The translations under genes were made by a program, and so were the position numbers. From Paracamarosporium sp. OC-R06-R3 (taxonomy: Eukaryota; Ascomycota; Dothideomycetes; Pleosporales; Didymosphaeriaceae), in contig JACVRA010000334.1 in the NCBI GenBank assembly GCA_019828545.1, forward strand, positions 1-64,000: DNA of 64,000 bases, in the 5' to 3' direction. The notes under the pieces are model-generated. The model saw nothing but the letters and a program-made list of their open reading frames with translations. It made no database searches and was not told where the DNA came from. Of the stretch, positions 38,941-51,271 are shown piece after piece. The stretch's first letter is position 1, and each line of letters starts with the position of its first letter.

Positions 38941-39097
38941 TGATTGGCAAAGTATATGTGGGCGCATGCGCCAAGTATTGATTCGTATCGGATGGCTTGT
39001 TCGCTGCGTAGTTGCAGTAGACAGGATTAGATTGCGCCACTCTACGAGGCAGTGAGGCGATGTAAAAGAATGGTACTATTGCATTAATATGGAACAT
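38894..39097 (-). other. ORF with signal peptide upstream of the lectin-like gene
   Basis: 67-aa ORF beginning MFHINAIVPFFYIASLPRRV, a plausible signal peptide, overlapping the first exon of the lectin-like gene in another frame. It may be the true N-terminus joined through an unseen intron or lost by a one-base indel. No GT-AG pair that links the frames was found. Confidence 0.4.
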
Positions 39098-39264
39098 TAT
39101 CTACCCTATCAAGCACAGTATCCCCCCTCCGTACGCTAGTCGCCAGGGTATTACCTTTCACTGTCATAACCAACTTGACTACTATGCTGTAAACGCCTTG
39201 CTTGCGATTTACGGAAAACTCTTTTAACGAAACATTCGATAAATCGATTTCCAGCCGGCATACT

Positions 39265-41310
39265 TCAGTGAGTTCTTTCAGGGTTTAGTTGATGAATTAA
39301 TAGGTGGGTAGAGGGTTGGTGGGGCATACCACTTCTCGCTTCATGGAATCTTATAGGTCTGTCATCATCCTCCGAATATCTATACATTGGTATAGCCTTC
39401 TTCTTTTCTTCCGTCTTCGTAAAGTCAAGATTGATGTCTCGCTCTGCTACAAGGGGATGATTCGATGGGACAAGGTCGCCTTTATTCAAGAACCAAATGA
39501 GTTGTCCTTGGACTACTTCAAGGCCACTTTTGGGATCAGTAAAGGCATGTTTTCTGGAATGATATGCTGCGTTAAAATGTTGCCGGAGGCTAACACCGTA
39601 GTGATGACGGCAATAGTCAGCTCGTATAAGCTTTTGCGAACTCAGTTTCTCAATGCCGCAGATCACTGCACCCTGAACAACAGCTGTCCACGAGGTGTTC
39701 GGTCTTCTCAGGTTCAGCTTCTGCATTGCCAAATGCCGGCGGATCTGTTCCTGTAGGTATAAAGATTCCCCAAAACCGCCGACAAGGAAGATGTTCTAAT
39801 CCCATGTCAGAAAGTTGTAACGCAGTTGGTGCGGTTGGCACCTACCCTAGTACGAATGCCGCGTCCTAGCCGACTGATTTGCTCTTGATGGCGTTCGATG
39901 AGGTCGATAATTTCCCCCACACATCCATCAAAGAAGTGCTCCATGAGAATGCTGATCGACTTGAGTCTTGGGCTTTAATTCTTCTGTGTGAAACTTACCA
40001 AGGAATTGTTATCTCACCCTGATTGACTTTCCCAACAATATTCAAATTCTGCAACGGTGCTGGCAAATCAAGTCGTATGTCTTTTCCGTAGTTGGCGGTG
40101 AAACTCTGCTTCCGGGCGTCAAACTCCTTCATTAATTCTCTCATGGCTTTTCCTTCAACGGAGTGAGATGATATCTTGTTTTCTTCCATATTGGGATCAA
40201 GTTTCTTGTAGTTAGTTTCTCCAATCAAATCCCTGAGCCATCTCTTGAATGCCATGTTAATGAATATAGATCCACACTTGGATCCTCTCGGCTGCCCAAC
40301 CTCTTCCAATTGTAAGGCTGGATCCAACTGTTTGACAGTATACGAAACCACGTCCTATACAACCTAAAGTCAACATGGAAGGTTCATAACTTGATACTCT
40401 TACATACCACAGTCCCGCCACCTGCGTCACAAAGAATGAAGGATTCATTTAACTGATAAAGTCAGATTAGACTAACACGACTCATTCAGTAATGAAATTA
40501 CCCTGAGAAACTCATGCTTTTGCACTTCCTTGAGATACCTTGCTGTGTAAACTGCAGCTGCTTCAGATTCAGTGACGAATATGACTTCCTTCAGCATGGG
40601 AAATGATTTCTGATTGAATCCTGCTTTCGTGAGAGCCCTATAGGTCGCATTCTTTGCTCTATAGGACCAGCCCTGATATCAATTAGCATTTATAGCATAG
40701 ATCAATCTGATCGACATACGGTTGGAATGGTGACAACAATGTCGGTCGATATAAGGGCTCGAAGTTCCTCTGTGAAGTTCGCTACAACCCTCTCAAGATA
40801 TTGGAATACTTTAGACAGATAGTCAGTCACAATTTCTTCCGAGCTTTTTTGGGTGTATGCGGGCAGCCCATTTGGTCCCATTGAAGTAATAATATACTGG
40901 AAGTTCAGATTCTTCATTCCATCCAGCGACTGCAATATCAGATTCAACTCGTCCATAACACTGCTCGGGTCGAGCTCTAGCTTAGTGTGAATCATAGTGA
41001 CTGCGTCTGGGCTGAGACTGCTACCCCACTGTTGCTCCATGGCTGCTGTTGGGGGCGAATATGAGATGACGCTGGGAACCTTCTCGTGGTTGTCCATCTG
41101 TGATCCCCAATCTGCGATAACATCTATTTCCTCGAGCGCGCACATTCTGCCTAGTGGGGTTGCATAGGCAATGCCTGGACAGCTTGGGTCAGGCTTGTTT
41201 TCTGTACAGGCATCTGGAATCAGGGTTTTACCTGTGAAAGTTGTGCCATAGTCAAGACCAATGACTAAGCGTCTCTCTTGAACATCGGACTCGCCTGCAC
41301 CGTTATCCAT
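39265..41310 (-). CDS. HSP70-like actin-fold ATPase
   Basis: Seven exons: 41310-41232, 41174-40720, 40672-40502, 40452-40408, 40354-39999, 39951-39846, 39795-39265, with introns of 47-57 nt; 580 aa and all phases agree. The actin/HSP70 nucleotide-binding signatures are present in order: phosphate-1 GLDYGTTFTGIAY (about 17-29, rebuilt across intron 1), EVIFVTESEAAAVYTAR, phosphate-2 CDAGGGTVDVVSY (about 243-255, across introns) and adenosine motif NIFLVGGFGES (about 405-415). It lacks a canonical substrate-binding domain and EEVD tail, like the expanded fungal HSP70-like (HSPA12-type) proteins. ATP binding is expected; client and role are unknown. It faces the coiled-coil gene at 42208 head to head. 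Confidence 0.88.
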
Positions 41311-42207
41311 GGCCCTGTGATTCTCTTGCAGGTTCAATCGTGTAGCAGCGCTGACCTCTGCGCGGGCTGGAAGTCGGCTGTGACCGGCGAGGTATTAATG
41401 AGGCTCAGCCGACATGATCAAAGCATTAGAACTCTGATAGCTCCGCGGCAAAAATGTGGTGAAGGGGCGCACCGTATGCGATTCGCTCGCTTGCGAGGGG
41501 CGTTGGTTCGTGCTCTCACCGAGCGTGACCATGCTGGTAACATCTCCGGAAAGGAAAACCTCGATCCCAGCCCTCCAATGAGGCGGGTGGCACTCAGGCT
41601 GAAGCGCCTAGATGCGTGCCACGTCAGCTCCGTCAATATAGCGTGCATGATGAGTGACATCTGAAAGTCCGACGAGGCTGTGGTCGCATGATAGGATGCA
41701 GCAACCTGTCCGTCCATATCATAGATATCTAATAGCGGCATACGGGATCTTAGGTATTGTGAAAAAGGTACTACAGGAATTCTGCAGTGATTCCTGTACG
41801 CAAGTTCGGATTTTCCTCAACTATGGCCCGTATTGCCATGGGCAGTCCTTGGGCACAGATATGCCCTTGACCAACTATATCGTCACAAAAGATAAGCTGT
41901 GTTCGTTCAAATATGGCAAAGTGCTTACTGTGACATCCATGTTCCGTTTTTATGAAGCAGTGCGGGATGATGCATGATTGGTGTTGCTTGGCATTTTCAG
42001 CCTTGCATGCACCTAGGCATTGTGGACCATGCAGAAGCACACAGCCGCTTATCTGCATCTTTTACTAATTCTAAAGCTTTCAGTACCTGCTCAGGTGGCT
42101 AGTTATGCTGGTAGCATCGTGGTGTCATACTTTTCTAACTTTGTTGTACTCGACCCGAGGAGCGATCTATATAGCAGTATTCGAGAGGTGGATCAGCCAA
42201 GCATAAA
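41311..42207. promoter_or_regulatory. shared divergent upstream region
   Basis: 897 bp between the start codons of the HSP70-like gene (minus) and the coiled-coil gene (plus). It must contain both promoters; no individual site was recognised. Confidence 0.5.
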
Positions 42208-44476
42208 ATGGCAGGAGAAGCTCGTATTGTTAAATTTGCCAAAATTACAAGAAGGAACGTACGAAATAAAATGAAGAAAAAGTCGCACGAATCCCATACC
42301 CAACAAGATTTCGATGCTGGCGTTGGAGGAGCCGAGGATATATCTAATCAGCCTGGCAGCGACGATGCGATCCAAAACAACCCTACCTTTGCAGCTGCAA
42401 ATAACCCATACACAACTACTATCAATGTATCTTACCAGGCCGGACAACATCCGTATACAAGGAGCCCACCAATTTCTGCTGGGCCCGTGAACGAGGTTAC
42501 AAGCCCAGATTTTTTGAGATACCCAGTGCTTGACAAAATAATGTCTGCGCAAGCTCTTTCACAGGATCCTTATCTCCAATTAGATAATCTTACTACCCAA
42601 CAGTCCTCAGATTTTCCTCACCACCATGATCAACCACCTACCTCTTCAAAAGAAAATGTGAGGGTGATGGAAGGTGAAGGAGAACGTATGCTAGCTCAAA
42701 CGCTCTCGGAGGTCAGTTCCCAATTACAGAAATATACACTATTAAGGCTAATGCCAGAGATGAAGGTTGCAACTGCTGTCAATCCTCTCACTACTCTTGC
42801 GAACATTTCTGGCAGAATCTTCGAGGCTGGACAAAACTTTCCGGCGCTGAGAGGAACCCGCAGAGAAGACCCAGAGTCTGCTGTCGCACAAGTCCTCGAA
42901 GCATACCGAAATCTAGACGTGAGTCACAACAACTCTCGTACTGCGCTAGAAAGCCTTAAATCGGTAGAGAATGATCTTTTGGCCACAAAAAGAGATCTGA
43001 GAGACGTGAAGGAGAGATACACGGCAAGCGAGAATTTCCGTTCGAGATTGATAAAGGACAAGGATGACTACGAGGCGAAATGGCTCAAAGCACTCAAAGA
43101 GAAGCAGAAGGCTGAAGAAGACCATACCAAGATGAAGAACAGTCACGCAGTCGAGATACAAAAGTTGAAGAAAAACCACATAGCAGACACAGAGAAGTTC
43201 ATTAGTAGGGCGAATGAACACAGGAAGAAACAAGATGAACTCACTCAAGCACATAAACGTGAGGTCAACTTGTTAAATGACCAACGAGCTGAAGCGGTCA
43301 GGCAGGCAAATGAACAAGCAATTGTTGACCGTCAACACCTTATCCGGACGCACGAAGATGCAATAAGAGTCTTAAAAGAAGGATTTCAAACGGATCTACA
43401 GAAGCTACATAATGAGAAGCAGTCTATCCTCCAGAACTATGAACAGCGTATGTTAGACGAAAAATCGAGGTACAAAGCAGACATGCGGAAGCAGCGAGAA
43501 GAACTTGACAAGGTTAATCAAGACCGCGACCGAGAACGTGTTCAGATGCTTGAACAGTCTGCCGACATGGAAAACCAACTAAAGAAAAAGTTTGAAAAAG
43601 AGAATGAGGAACTACAAAAAGAGAAGGAAATGTTAAAGGGTGCACTTGTTAAGAGGGAACACATCAGAGGCTTGACAGATCCTGAACTAGGAGCCCGCTT
43701 CAAGAAGATAGCGGGCGATGTGGAAGACTTCTCGCGCATTCCATGGGATAGTAACAAGCAGTCATCTTGGCCTTACTCTGAGCATATACTACGACAAATT
43801 TATCCCGACAACCCTAGGAGGTTAAAGCAGCAGATTGTTCAAAACAGCATTTGGCTAGCACTTTTCGACAAAGTCTTCGCTACACCATTCAGAGTACTCG
43901 GGGTAGAAGGGGAGAGATTGGATGACAAATGGATGGAAAGCTTTGGCGGCAGTAAGCGCGACCATTTATTTTGGGCATTGACACTAACGGTATCCAGGCC
44001 GGTACTTATCGGCCACTGCAAGATGGCCGCTTGCAACTGCTGACTCCGAAAAAGAACGATATGAAACCTCGAAGCAGTACTTAGAACAGCTGTCTGCGGG
44101 CAGAAATTCTACCGATCAAACAGCACTGACGAATGATTTCGAACACTATATAGCATCAGTGACTGAGAGTATTCTGGAAATAATAGCAAGTATATCAGCA
44201 GTGGCACCGTATCAGCGGCAGACTTTAACAGACCTGGTACGCCATTCTGGGAAGGTTTGGCTTGAAGTGTGCTCTCAAAGATACCGTACCCTAATTGTTC
44301 TTCCGCCAGAAACGATAGATGTACTGGCATCTTCTGATTCAGATAGAACGAAAATGACGTTGGTCGTCAGACCCGAAATAAGAAGGATAGGGAACCCACA
44401 GGGAGCGGATCTGTTGAGGGAAGAAGTTCTGAGTGGATGGAAGGGTGTTAATGTGGATTATGCAGTAGCTACTTGA
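42208..44476 (+). CDS. coiled-coil protein with conserved C-terminal domain, 740 aa
   Basis: Two exons, 42208-43951 and 43998-44476, with a 46-nt intron (GTAAGC, branch CACTAACG, acceptor ATCCAG); 740 aa. The first ~150 residues are disordered and Gln/Asn/Pro-rich after a basic start (KITRRNVRNKMKKKS). Residues about 235-495 are continuous heptad-type coiled coil rich in Lys/Glu/Gln. The C-terminal ~240 residues are folded, opening GLTDPELGARFKKIAGDVED and continuing IPWDSNKQSSWPYSEHILRQ, QNSIWLALFDKVFATPFRVLG. I have a sense this C-terminal pattern recurs in other ascomycetes but cannot name a family. Without splicing the ORF stops early at 44043 and loses the last ~160 residues. It may oligomerise and act with the adjacent HSP70-like ATPase; that is inference. 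Confidence 0.8.
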
Positions 44477-45038
44477 TGCAAGGACATCTAACCTTTGGTA
44501 ATTTGTGACGTAAGAGATACAAAGAGACGTTTCGAAAAATGCTTCTTGCGTGGTCTACGAACCAATTTCAAGCAGGTCATTGTGAAGGCGAGTGTAACTC
44601 GGTGCCAAACTTCTACGACTACATTGCGCGAAACCATGTGCCCACGTAACAAAGATACGGGCACTCGGAGGCAAAATATCCTCCATAGGACTATTAGTAC
44701 TATCCGGACACACACTGCGTCTCTTTTCGTGAGGAATAAGCGAATCCTAGCCCACACCGTGAGCAGCCTGCAGCTTGCAGGCTCGGCAGTTAACTGTGAC
44801 CTGGCGCCGAGGCTAATCCCGAGGCTGAACAAAACCCCTCACATCTCTATCTCTGATTGCTTGGTCTATCTTTCACAATTCTTCCCATCAACACTGTGCC
44901 ACGGCTGGAAGCTGCTAGACATCCCCCACGCGCGTTAACGTCGGTAAACAGCCCTGGCTAGCACTCAAGGTATCATCGTATGTGTCTCGATCAACGAGTT
45001 CATCTAGGTAGCTAACATGGTACAGTTAAGGTCACCAC
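44477..45038. other. intergenic stretch
   Basis: No gene recognised; the plus ORF 44495-44938 is compositionally unlike its neighbours and lacks features. Promoter of the 165-aa gene should lie here. Confidence 0.55.
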
Positions 45039-45536
45039 ATGAAGTTCACGGACACCATGCGGTTGGAAAGCATCACCAAACTTGTGAAGCGTCGCAAGTC
45101 GATAGTCGCGATAGCCCCAGTAGCAAACTCGCAAGCCATCCCTCCCATCCCTCCCGTTCCCAACATAACCACTGTCGCACCACCACAAACTCGCGGTGTC
45201 ACACAACGGGTGACGGCCGCAGAAATGCGTGAGCTAAGAGAGCTCATCCGACATCGTTATGCCTTGGACATCGATATATGGGGGGACAGAAACGTCAAAT
45301 TCTACTCTAGGGATATAACGAAAGACAAGATGAGCAGGTCGGTTGCTGCATTAGAGAGGATACAGAAGTTTGTGATGAACATGGACAGAGCAGAGTACTT
45401 CGCCTCGGAAGTGGAATACAATAAATTCAAGGAGATCAAGGCTCGTATTCTGGAGGATGGTAAGAGGGACTGGGAGCGTAATCCACCTTGGGTGCACGCC
45501 GGCGTCAACGAGCCGAGCGCGTTCGAGATGGCTTGA
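45039..45536 (+). CDS. hypothetical protein, 165 aa
   Basis: Intact single-exon ORF. A basic N-terminus (LVKRRKSIVAIAPV) and a Pro-rich linker (IPPIPPVPNITTVAPP) are followed by a helical C-terminal domain: AAEMRELRELIRHRYALDID, IWGDRNVKFYSRD, EYNKFKEIKARILEDGKRDW ending NPPWVH. Its regular helices and W/P anchors look like a genuine small conserved fungal family, but I cannot name it. Start taken at the first ATG of the frame (45039); the second Met, seven codons in, is also possible. Confidence 0.7.
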   Translation: MKFTDTMRLESITKLVKRRKSIVAIAPVANSQAIPPIPPVPNITTVAPPQTRGVTQRVTAAEMRELRELIRHRYALDIDIWGDRNVKFYSRDITKDKMSRSVAALERIQKFVMNMDRAEYFASEVEYNKFKEIKARILEDGKRDWERNPPWVHAGVNEPSAFEMA

Positions 45537-46497
45537 TGACGCGGGTCGTGAATAGGATTGAATTCTACTTTCAAATTCTCGTAACATAGTTGTGTATTAA
45601 GAGAGGCTTTTTCGTAAGGTGAATGACAATATTTCTGCGATCGCAACTGCAAGCTGTTCGAGTGACGCTGCGTTTGCTTGTAACAGGCCGTACCACGCCT
45701 CCCCAGACCAGCGAGCCAATCAAAGAAGAAAACTAGTCAACCGCAAGCTATTCCATTTCCGGGTCCGATCAGTCGCAAATACGGAATAGCGCCAGCCCCC
45801 ACATCGACCTACAGGCTTCATCATCGTCACCATCATAAAATTAGCGGACAAGCTCAACTTCCACCCACCAAAGGTCCCTCGGAACTTGACTCCAAGCTAC
45901 CTTGTGCCGTTTCAAACCATGTGATTTTCGCCAAGGCAGACACCACTGTTGACTAGATCGGGCGTTAGTGACTAGCAACAGTCCATCTCCAATCGCAAAG
46001 TAGATATTTAGTCGATCACGAAGAGTAGCAAGCTGGGTCTGTTGCTATGAAGGCTCCAATTAAGGTGAGGATATTAGACGATGGTCTATGCTTACCTGTA
46101 TGCCATCATGTACCTTTTGGGCGAGAGCCGCAGCTGCAGGAATGACACATTTGTGTTTCGTCTCAAGATGACTACTCTTGAGGATAACATTACACTGGTA
46201 TAGCTGGCATGGTGTCCTGAGACGTATCACTTCACGATATATGATGAACAAACGATCGGGTAGTCAGGTAGTTTGATGGACATTTGATTGATTCACATTA
46301 CATGACCGAAACCGCGCACAGCGATCGAAAAGGCCCTTCCTTGACTTACTGAATTGCTTACTATTCATCACTATTGATGTTGCCCAAGGGACAACTAATC
46401 TATAACCTTCATGACCAGTGTCCGCTAACCTTCCAAGTCGGTTTCACTATCCATCGTAATTCGTGTATCATCCCCCTCCTTCAGCCACCTTCTGTTT
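45537..46497. other. intergenic stretch
   Basis: No feature recognised. Confidence 0.55.
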
Positions 46498-47220
46498 TCA
46501 AATACCTTCCACTCGTCGGCTGACCTTTGAAGCGAATCTAACGTTAAGCCAACCAATCACAACTCTTTGGTATTCGTTTTTTTGTAGCGTATGTTTCAAG
46601 GCCAAAATACAGAGCCTATAATCACCCCATTCAGATGTTTGCTGTCTCTCAATGACCAAGAACTCGCCGAGCAGATCCAGGTCGCCATGTTCAACATCAT
46701 CAAATCTCAGCTTACCGACCAAGTTCCCAGAGTAGTCAATGATGTTGCATTTTGTCCCTTCTAATTATGGAGTACATTCTCTGAGCGATTCCAGCTCTCC
46801 GCTAAATTTATGTCGGTCTCGATGGGACTGGAGTGTCACAGCCGACGCAAAATAGCCCGGTACTATATCTATGAATTTGATTGCATCATTGTATGCCATC
46901 TAGCTCTTGGAAGGTACTGGCTGTAGTTGGTCGTCAAAGTGGATGCGTTCTATTTGAGAACCACTAGGTCGTTGCTATAAGAGTAGCCTGTGTAGCTAGA
47001 TAGATAGGATGCCAAATCTATTTTCAGTCATAAGGATTTTCTCAAGACGACTTTCGATCCCAGAGAATGCAGCAAGTCGATCTGAAGGATTGGTCAGCTC
47101 TCGAGACGTGAAGTTCTCATGATACTGGCAGGACCACGCGAAAGTAGGTGTGACGAGAGATCGCAATGCTGTAATACTTCTTGGCGAGCAGGGCACCGTA
47201 TGCTCAACAGATTTTCGCAA
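46498..47220 (-). pseudogene. HET-type protein remnant (C-terminal half)
   Basis: On the minus strand 47220-46996 encodes WSCQYHENFTSRELTNPSD then RLAAFSGIESRLEKIL, the segment W..(I/V)v..(F/Y)TSR.LT.psDrLpAlSGIa characteristic of fungal heterokaryon-incompatibility (HET) domain proteins downstream of the HET domain. After several stops and frame changes (46780-46995), 46780-46498 resumes with FSGELESL, IDYSGNLVGKLRFDD, LGEFLVIERQQTSEWGDYRL, again like HET-protein C-termini. The HET domain itself was not found upstream. Not functional as it stands. Confidence 0.65.
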
Positions 47221-48107
47221 CGGATGCTTGTCGCTAGCTCAGATTTGAGACAGCAGGTGTAACCTTCAAGCTTTCAGTTAGGTTTCAAGCATCACTACTA
47301 CACATTTTAGCGACTAGAGTATTGTGACGGTTCAGGAAGCTCTTGCTCCTTTGTGAGAAGGCTACACCTATCTAGGACTAGCGCTGTTTACGTTCATGGA
47401 CGTACATACTCTGCAGTTTCTACATAGCACACCTAGTTAGTTAAAAAAAAAACACTTTTGAACTCGCCCTTACAAGTATTACTTTCGCTCCATTAGTTGT
47501 AGTGTACCAATATGGCAAAGCTAGCGACGTTGAACATGCAAGAAAAAAGTTGGATAGTCCCTCTCAAGGCGGGCCTCAGGCCACCTTGACCGACTTTTCG
47601 TTCGTAAGCCTGAATGAGGGTGCAGCTACAGATATTTATGCGTCTATCAATCACAATCTCTTAGGTTACTGCGTACTGATCACACGGATCCCCGTCTGGA
47701 AATGTGCTATTTAACGTACAAATAAAACCCATAATAGGTTTTACCTGATCAACCGCCACGTGAAAGACCGCTATACGATGTGACGAGCCCGTGGGCCATG
47801 AGTTTGACACGGGCTGAGTACCCACGGAATGTCAGTGAAGATATCTTAGGCAATCGTTTTGATTATTGAGGTTACGCAATGCATGTAGGTGGCTACCGAT
47901 ATTGTGCTTCGGACTAATGAAGGTCAGCTGAGCTGCGAGTCGCTTGCACAGCCTACAGCAAACGATCTGAATTTGAGCGATCATCAAATCGGAGAAGCCG
48001 ATATTTCGTCTCCTTAGGCTTTCGTGTTCTCGCATGACTGTGCCGATCGCACGCTTGTCATAGTATCCTTGAACATCCTTCTGCTACTCCGGTACGCGCT
48101 TTTATAA
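47221..48107. other. intergenic stretch
   Basis: May hold further decayed pieces of the HET-type gene but none was recognised. A 10-base A run lies near 47443-47452. Confidence 0.5.
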
Positions 48108-49061
48108 CGTGTTAGCGTCAGCTCTCAGCCTACTCAGAGCAACTCATTTCTTGAATCACCCATTGATGTTCCATCACTACAGGGCAAGGTTATATTAATT
48201 ACTGGCGGTAACACTAAGTTGGGCAAAGCCTGTGTTCTCGCATATGCGCAGCAACTACCAACGCAGATCTGGTTGGCAGCTCGCACTCTGGCAAAAGCAA
48301 AGACATCAGTACACGAGATACAGAAGCAGCTGAAGAGCCCTGTGAACATACAGGCGCTAGAGATAGATCTTTTATCTATGTCGTCCATCGAAAGAGCCAC
48401 CAAGGTATTCACAACGACAGCAGGTCGATTGGATATCCTAATGCTTAACGCTGGTGTTATCGCACAACTGCCAGGATGTACAAAGGAAGGATATGAGCTC
48501 CAGTTTGGCATAAACTACATGGGGCATGCACTTTTCACCAAGCTCTTGCTCCCTCTCTTAGAAACGACGGCTGCTCAGCCAGGTGCTGATGTGCGTGTTG
48601 TTGCACTCTCGTCGCATGGTCATATCTACGCACCGAAGCCTCGAGGGATCAAGTTCGACTCACTGAAGACCAGCGCAACCGAACTGACAGCATTCACACG
48701 CTACGGACAGAGCAAGATCGCTGTTATACTTTGGGCACGCCAGATGGCAAAGCAATACCCGCAGCTCACTGTCGCTTCAATTCACCCAGGTGTTGTCAAT
48801 ACTGGATTGATGAACCGAGCAACTGAAACTAATGGATACATTGGAAGCCTGATGAAAATCGTCGGCGGTCTTTTACCTTCACAAGCTCAAGGCATCAGAA
48901 ATCAGCTCTGGGCGTCTGTGGGAAAGAATGTTGAGTCTGGAGCTTGTTACGAACCGGTTGGAATATTGAATTGCGAGACACAGATAGCAAGAGACGACAA
49001 GCTTGCCGAGCGATTGTGGAATTGGACGGAACAGGAGTTACAAAGCTACAAAGCTGCTTAG
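48108..49061 (+). CDS. short-chain dehydrogenase/reductase, 5' end unresolved
   Basis: Open frame from 48108 (after a TAA) to the TAG at 49061. It contains an SDR core: PSLQGKVILITGGNTKLGKA (cofactor loop), LDILMLNAGVI (NAG motif), VVALSSHGH (catalytic Ser), YGQSKIAVILWAR (YxxxK) and SIHPGVVNTGL. It resembles fungal retinol-dehydrogenase/WW-oxidoreductase-like SDRs, about 300 aa, NAD(P)-dependent. Two oddities: no in-frame ATG exists before the cofactor loop, so either an upstream exon is spliced to an acceptor such as CTACTCAG near 48135 or the start is lost; and the loop is TGGNTKLG instead of TGGNTGLG, replacing a normally conserved glycine by lysine. The catalytic residues remain. Confidence 0.78.
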   Translation, partial: RVSVSSQPTQSNSFLESPIDVPSLQGKVILITGGNTKLGKACVLAYAQQLPTQIWLAARTLAKAKTSVHEIQKQLKSPVNIQALEIDLLSMSSIERATKVFTTTAGRLDILMLNAGVIAQLPGCTKEGYELQFGINYMGHALFTKLLLPLLETTAAQPGADVRVVALSSHGHIYAPKPRGIKFDSLKTSATELTAFTRYGQSKIAVILWARQMAKQYPQLTVASIHPGVVNTGLMNRATETNGYIGSLMKIVGGLLPSQAQGIRNQLWASVGKNVESGACYEPVGILNCETQIARDDKLAERLWNWTEQELQSYKAA

Positions 49062-50228
49062 CCTTGGTATTCAAGCTTGTAGGCACTTTCCCATTTTATA
49101 GATCAGGATCGTGACTGGCGGGTCCTATAAGAATTGACGTTTAATGTGTATCTCATTAGGAAGCTCTTACGGCTTCATTGTTTATTGGCGGATAATTCAC
49201 GCATACAGAGAGGCAATTTAAGGTCTTTTCTGGACTTCATTCGTCATACACATGCTTAGGGCGTTATATAGGGTTTATATAACGTGACGTGTCAACGCTG
49301 TCGTTGAACGCGGAACGTCCACTATAAAACGTGACGCCGAGGCTTTATCTAAAAAGGTGATAGCTCCACACACGCCATTCTGAGCTACTCCTTTGCACCG
49401 GAAATACCAATGTGCTTAGTTTGCTCTCTTTGCGCTACTTGTCAATCATTATAGTATGAACAGGTCCAAAAGGAGTTTCAAAGCCCAAGATGATGCTACC
49501 TTGCTAGACTGAGTTAGTTAATAATTAGCTGACTATGGCATATTTCAGTGAATTACTCTTTGTAGCGACCATGATGGCTTTGCAGTGCTTGGCTAAATGT
49601 GTTACAGGAAACAAGATCTCCACAGTAGATGAAAAGTCTCGAGTGGCAGCGGATCCAAGTGTTCAGTCTCGTAGATGTAAACTTGGTAACCTGTCGGTAC
49701 TAGATTTCAAGCGCGCGATTTTAATTGTTATGTCCTCTGGTATGATATGCGATATAAATCGCTCTCTAGTCGGATATTATTAGCGTGGATGGGGTCCACT
49801 TTGGCCTCTAGGGACTGAGTCGTTACTTCCGTGATCGCAAAGTCCATGCACTGGATCAAAGGAATGAAGCCTCTACGCTCAAAGATGTTAACAGTTACGT
49901 GATAGCTAAGTAGCTTCTTAATTGACTAGACATTACCCTAGGCTCCTATTTAGTAAAGTGGTAATAAGCCGTGAGCGTCCTGTTATTCAATCAGATGCGG
50001 CATGTCGGTAAGGATCTCGCTGAGGTCTGCTTTTTCTGACCAAATATGACCCTATAAATGATTGTAAAACCCATATCCTCGATGTATGTAATTTATGAGA
50101 ATTTATGCATAAGCTGCATGATGTCGGCAAGCTGCTTTGAGATGAGATTGGTTGTGTTGATAGGCCCGAGGCACTCTGAGTTTTGATAGAAGATCCTGGA
50201 ATCCTTTCTCTTGCGAGTTTGGGGGTGT
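49062..50228. other. intergenic stretch with a palindrome
   Basis: No gene recognised (the plus ORF 49535-49783 is featureless). A 9-bp perfect inverted repeat CGTTATATA / TATATAACG with a 5-base loop occupies 49262-49284; ACGTGACG occurs twice nearby (about 49282 and 49329). Confidence 0.5.
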
Positions 50229-50618
50229 TCAAAAATCACCGCTTGCCGCTGCGCAAACTCTCTCTCTCTGTGTGTTGCTTCGCTTGCGCAACATAGCCGA
50301 GGGGACATTAAATGGTTTGAACTTGGATCCGCAAAAGCGCTCTGTGAGGTAACCCTCAATAATTTTTAACCTTCTCTCAACAACATGATCGAGTATCTTA
50401 TACGCCTCGTCGACCGCGGTTCGATGTTTGGGTAGCCATTGCTCATTACACATGGCTTCAAGCTGTTTCGTCAACGCTTTGAAGTCTTCCTGCTCGTCTT
50501 CAAAGGCAGATTTCTCGTTAGAAGCATGCAGAGCATGCCTAGTAAATTTTATGATCTGTGCGGCAAGGGTGCTAGTAACAGCAACAAAGGACGCTGTGAA
50601 GGAGAGTGGGTCAGCCAT
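50229..50618 (-). pseudogene. truncated STAND/NLR-type N-terminal (Helo-like) fragment
   Basis: ATG at 50618 opens MADPLSFTASFVAVTSTLAA, the start typical of fungal STAND/NACHT-ankyrin proteins with a Helo-like N-terminal domain (Helo_like_N, PF17111-type). A helical stretch follows (FTRHALHASNEKSAFEDEQE, DFKALTKQLEAMCNEQWLP, DEAYKILDHVVERRLKIIEG). After about 95 residues the frame degrades and stops at 50229 (130 aa); no nucleotide-binding domain, WD or ankyrin repeats follow on this strand. It may be a relic of an NLR gene, or a short standalone adaptor-like N-terminus. Confidence 0.6.
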
Positions 50619-51271
50619 GTCTTTCACAACGTGGGCTATCGAATATCGCTAACAGGCGCAGGTTTGAATGGGGTAGCTCGAAAAAGGCGCACAGAAAGCG
50701 AGCAAACCGTAACATCTGTGTTTTTCTGAGCAGACACTGCGTACCTTTAAATCAATAGTTTGCCTCGTTGTCGTTGCACAGTCAGCCATGCGCAGTGGCG
50801 TTGCTCAATCCGCACCGAACGCGGAACGTTACAGGTGTATATTGGTGCGCTCACAGCCTTCACGATTGCAACCTCTCACAGTGCGGGGTCAGCGGTACAA
50901 GGCTGAATGGGGTGGCGCGTGCCGAAGTCCTACGTCGTGCAGATGCTCCGGTGAAAACATGCACAGGTGATAAAACCAATAAGCGTTGCATTAGGTAGCG
51001 TTGCGCAGACCCAGTTAGCAGCAGGTGCGATAACAGATTCAGACTAGAACAACCCATGCCAAGGTAGCACGCATCAACTTATCCAGCTCACCTGCCATCA
51101 ACCGCATCTGCAACCCAGGTTCCAGAGCAAGCACAACAGCATCCTTCGTTATCATCGCAGACATGGCAATATTGAGTCGACAAACTCCACCTTACTTGAT
51201 CTTATTGCGACAAATAACAAGAACGCTTACAGTCAGCCTCGTCTGACGGCTAAGATGCTAATTGTGGTTTC
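50619..51271. other. intergenic stretch
   Basis: No gene recognised. GAATGGGGT(A/G)GC occurs twice (about 50667 and 50909). Confidence 0.5.
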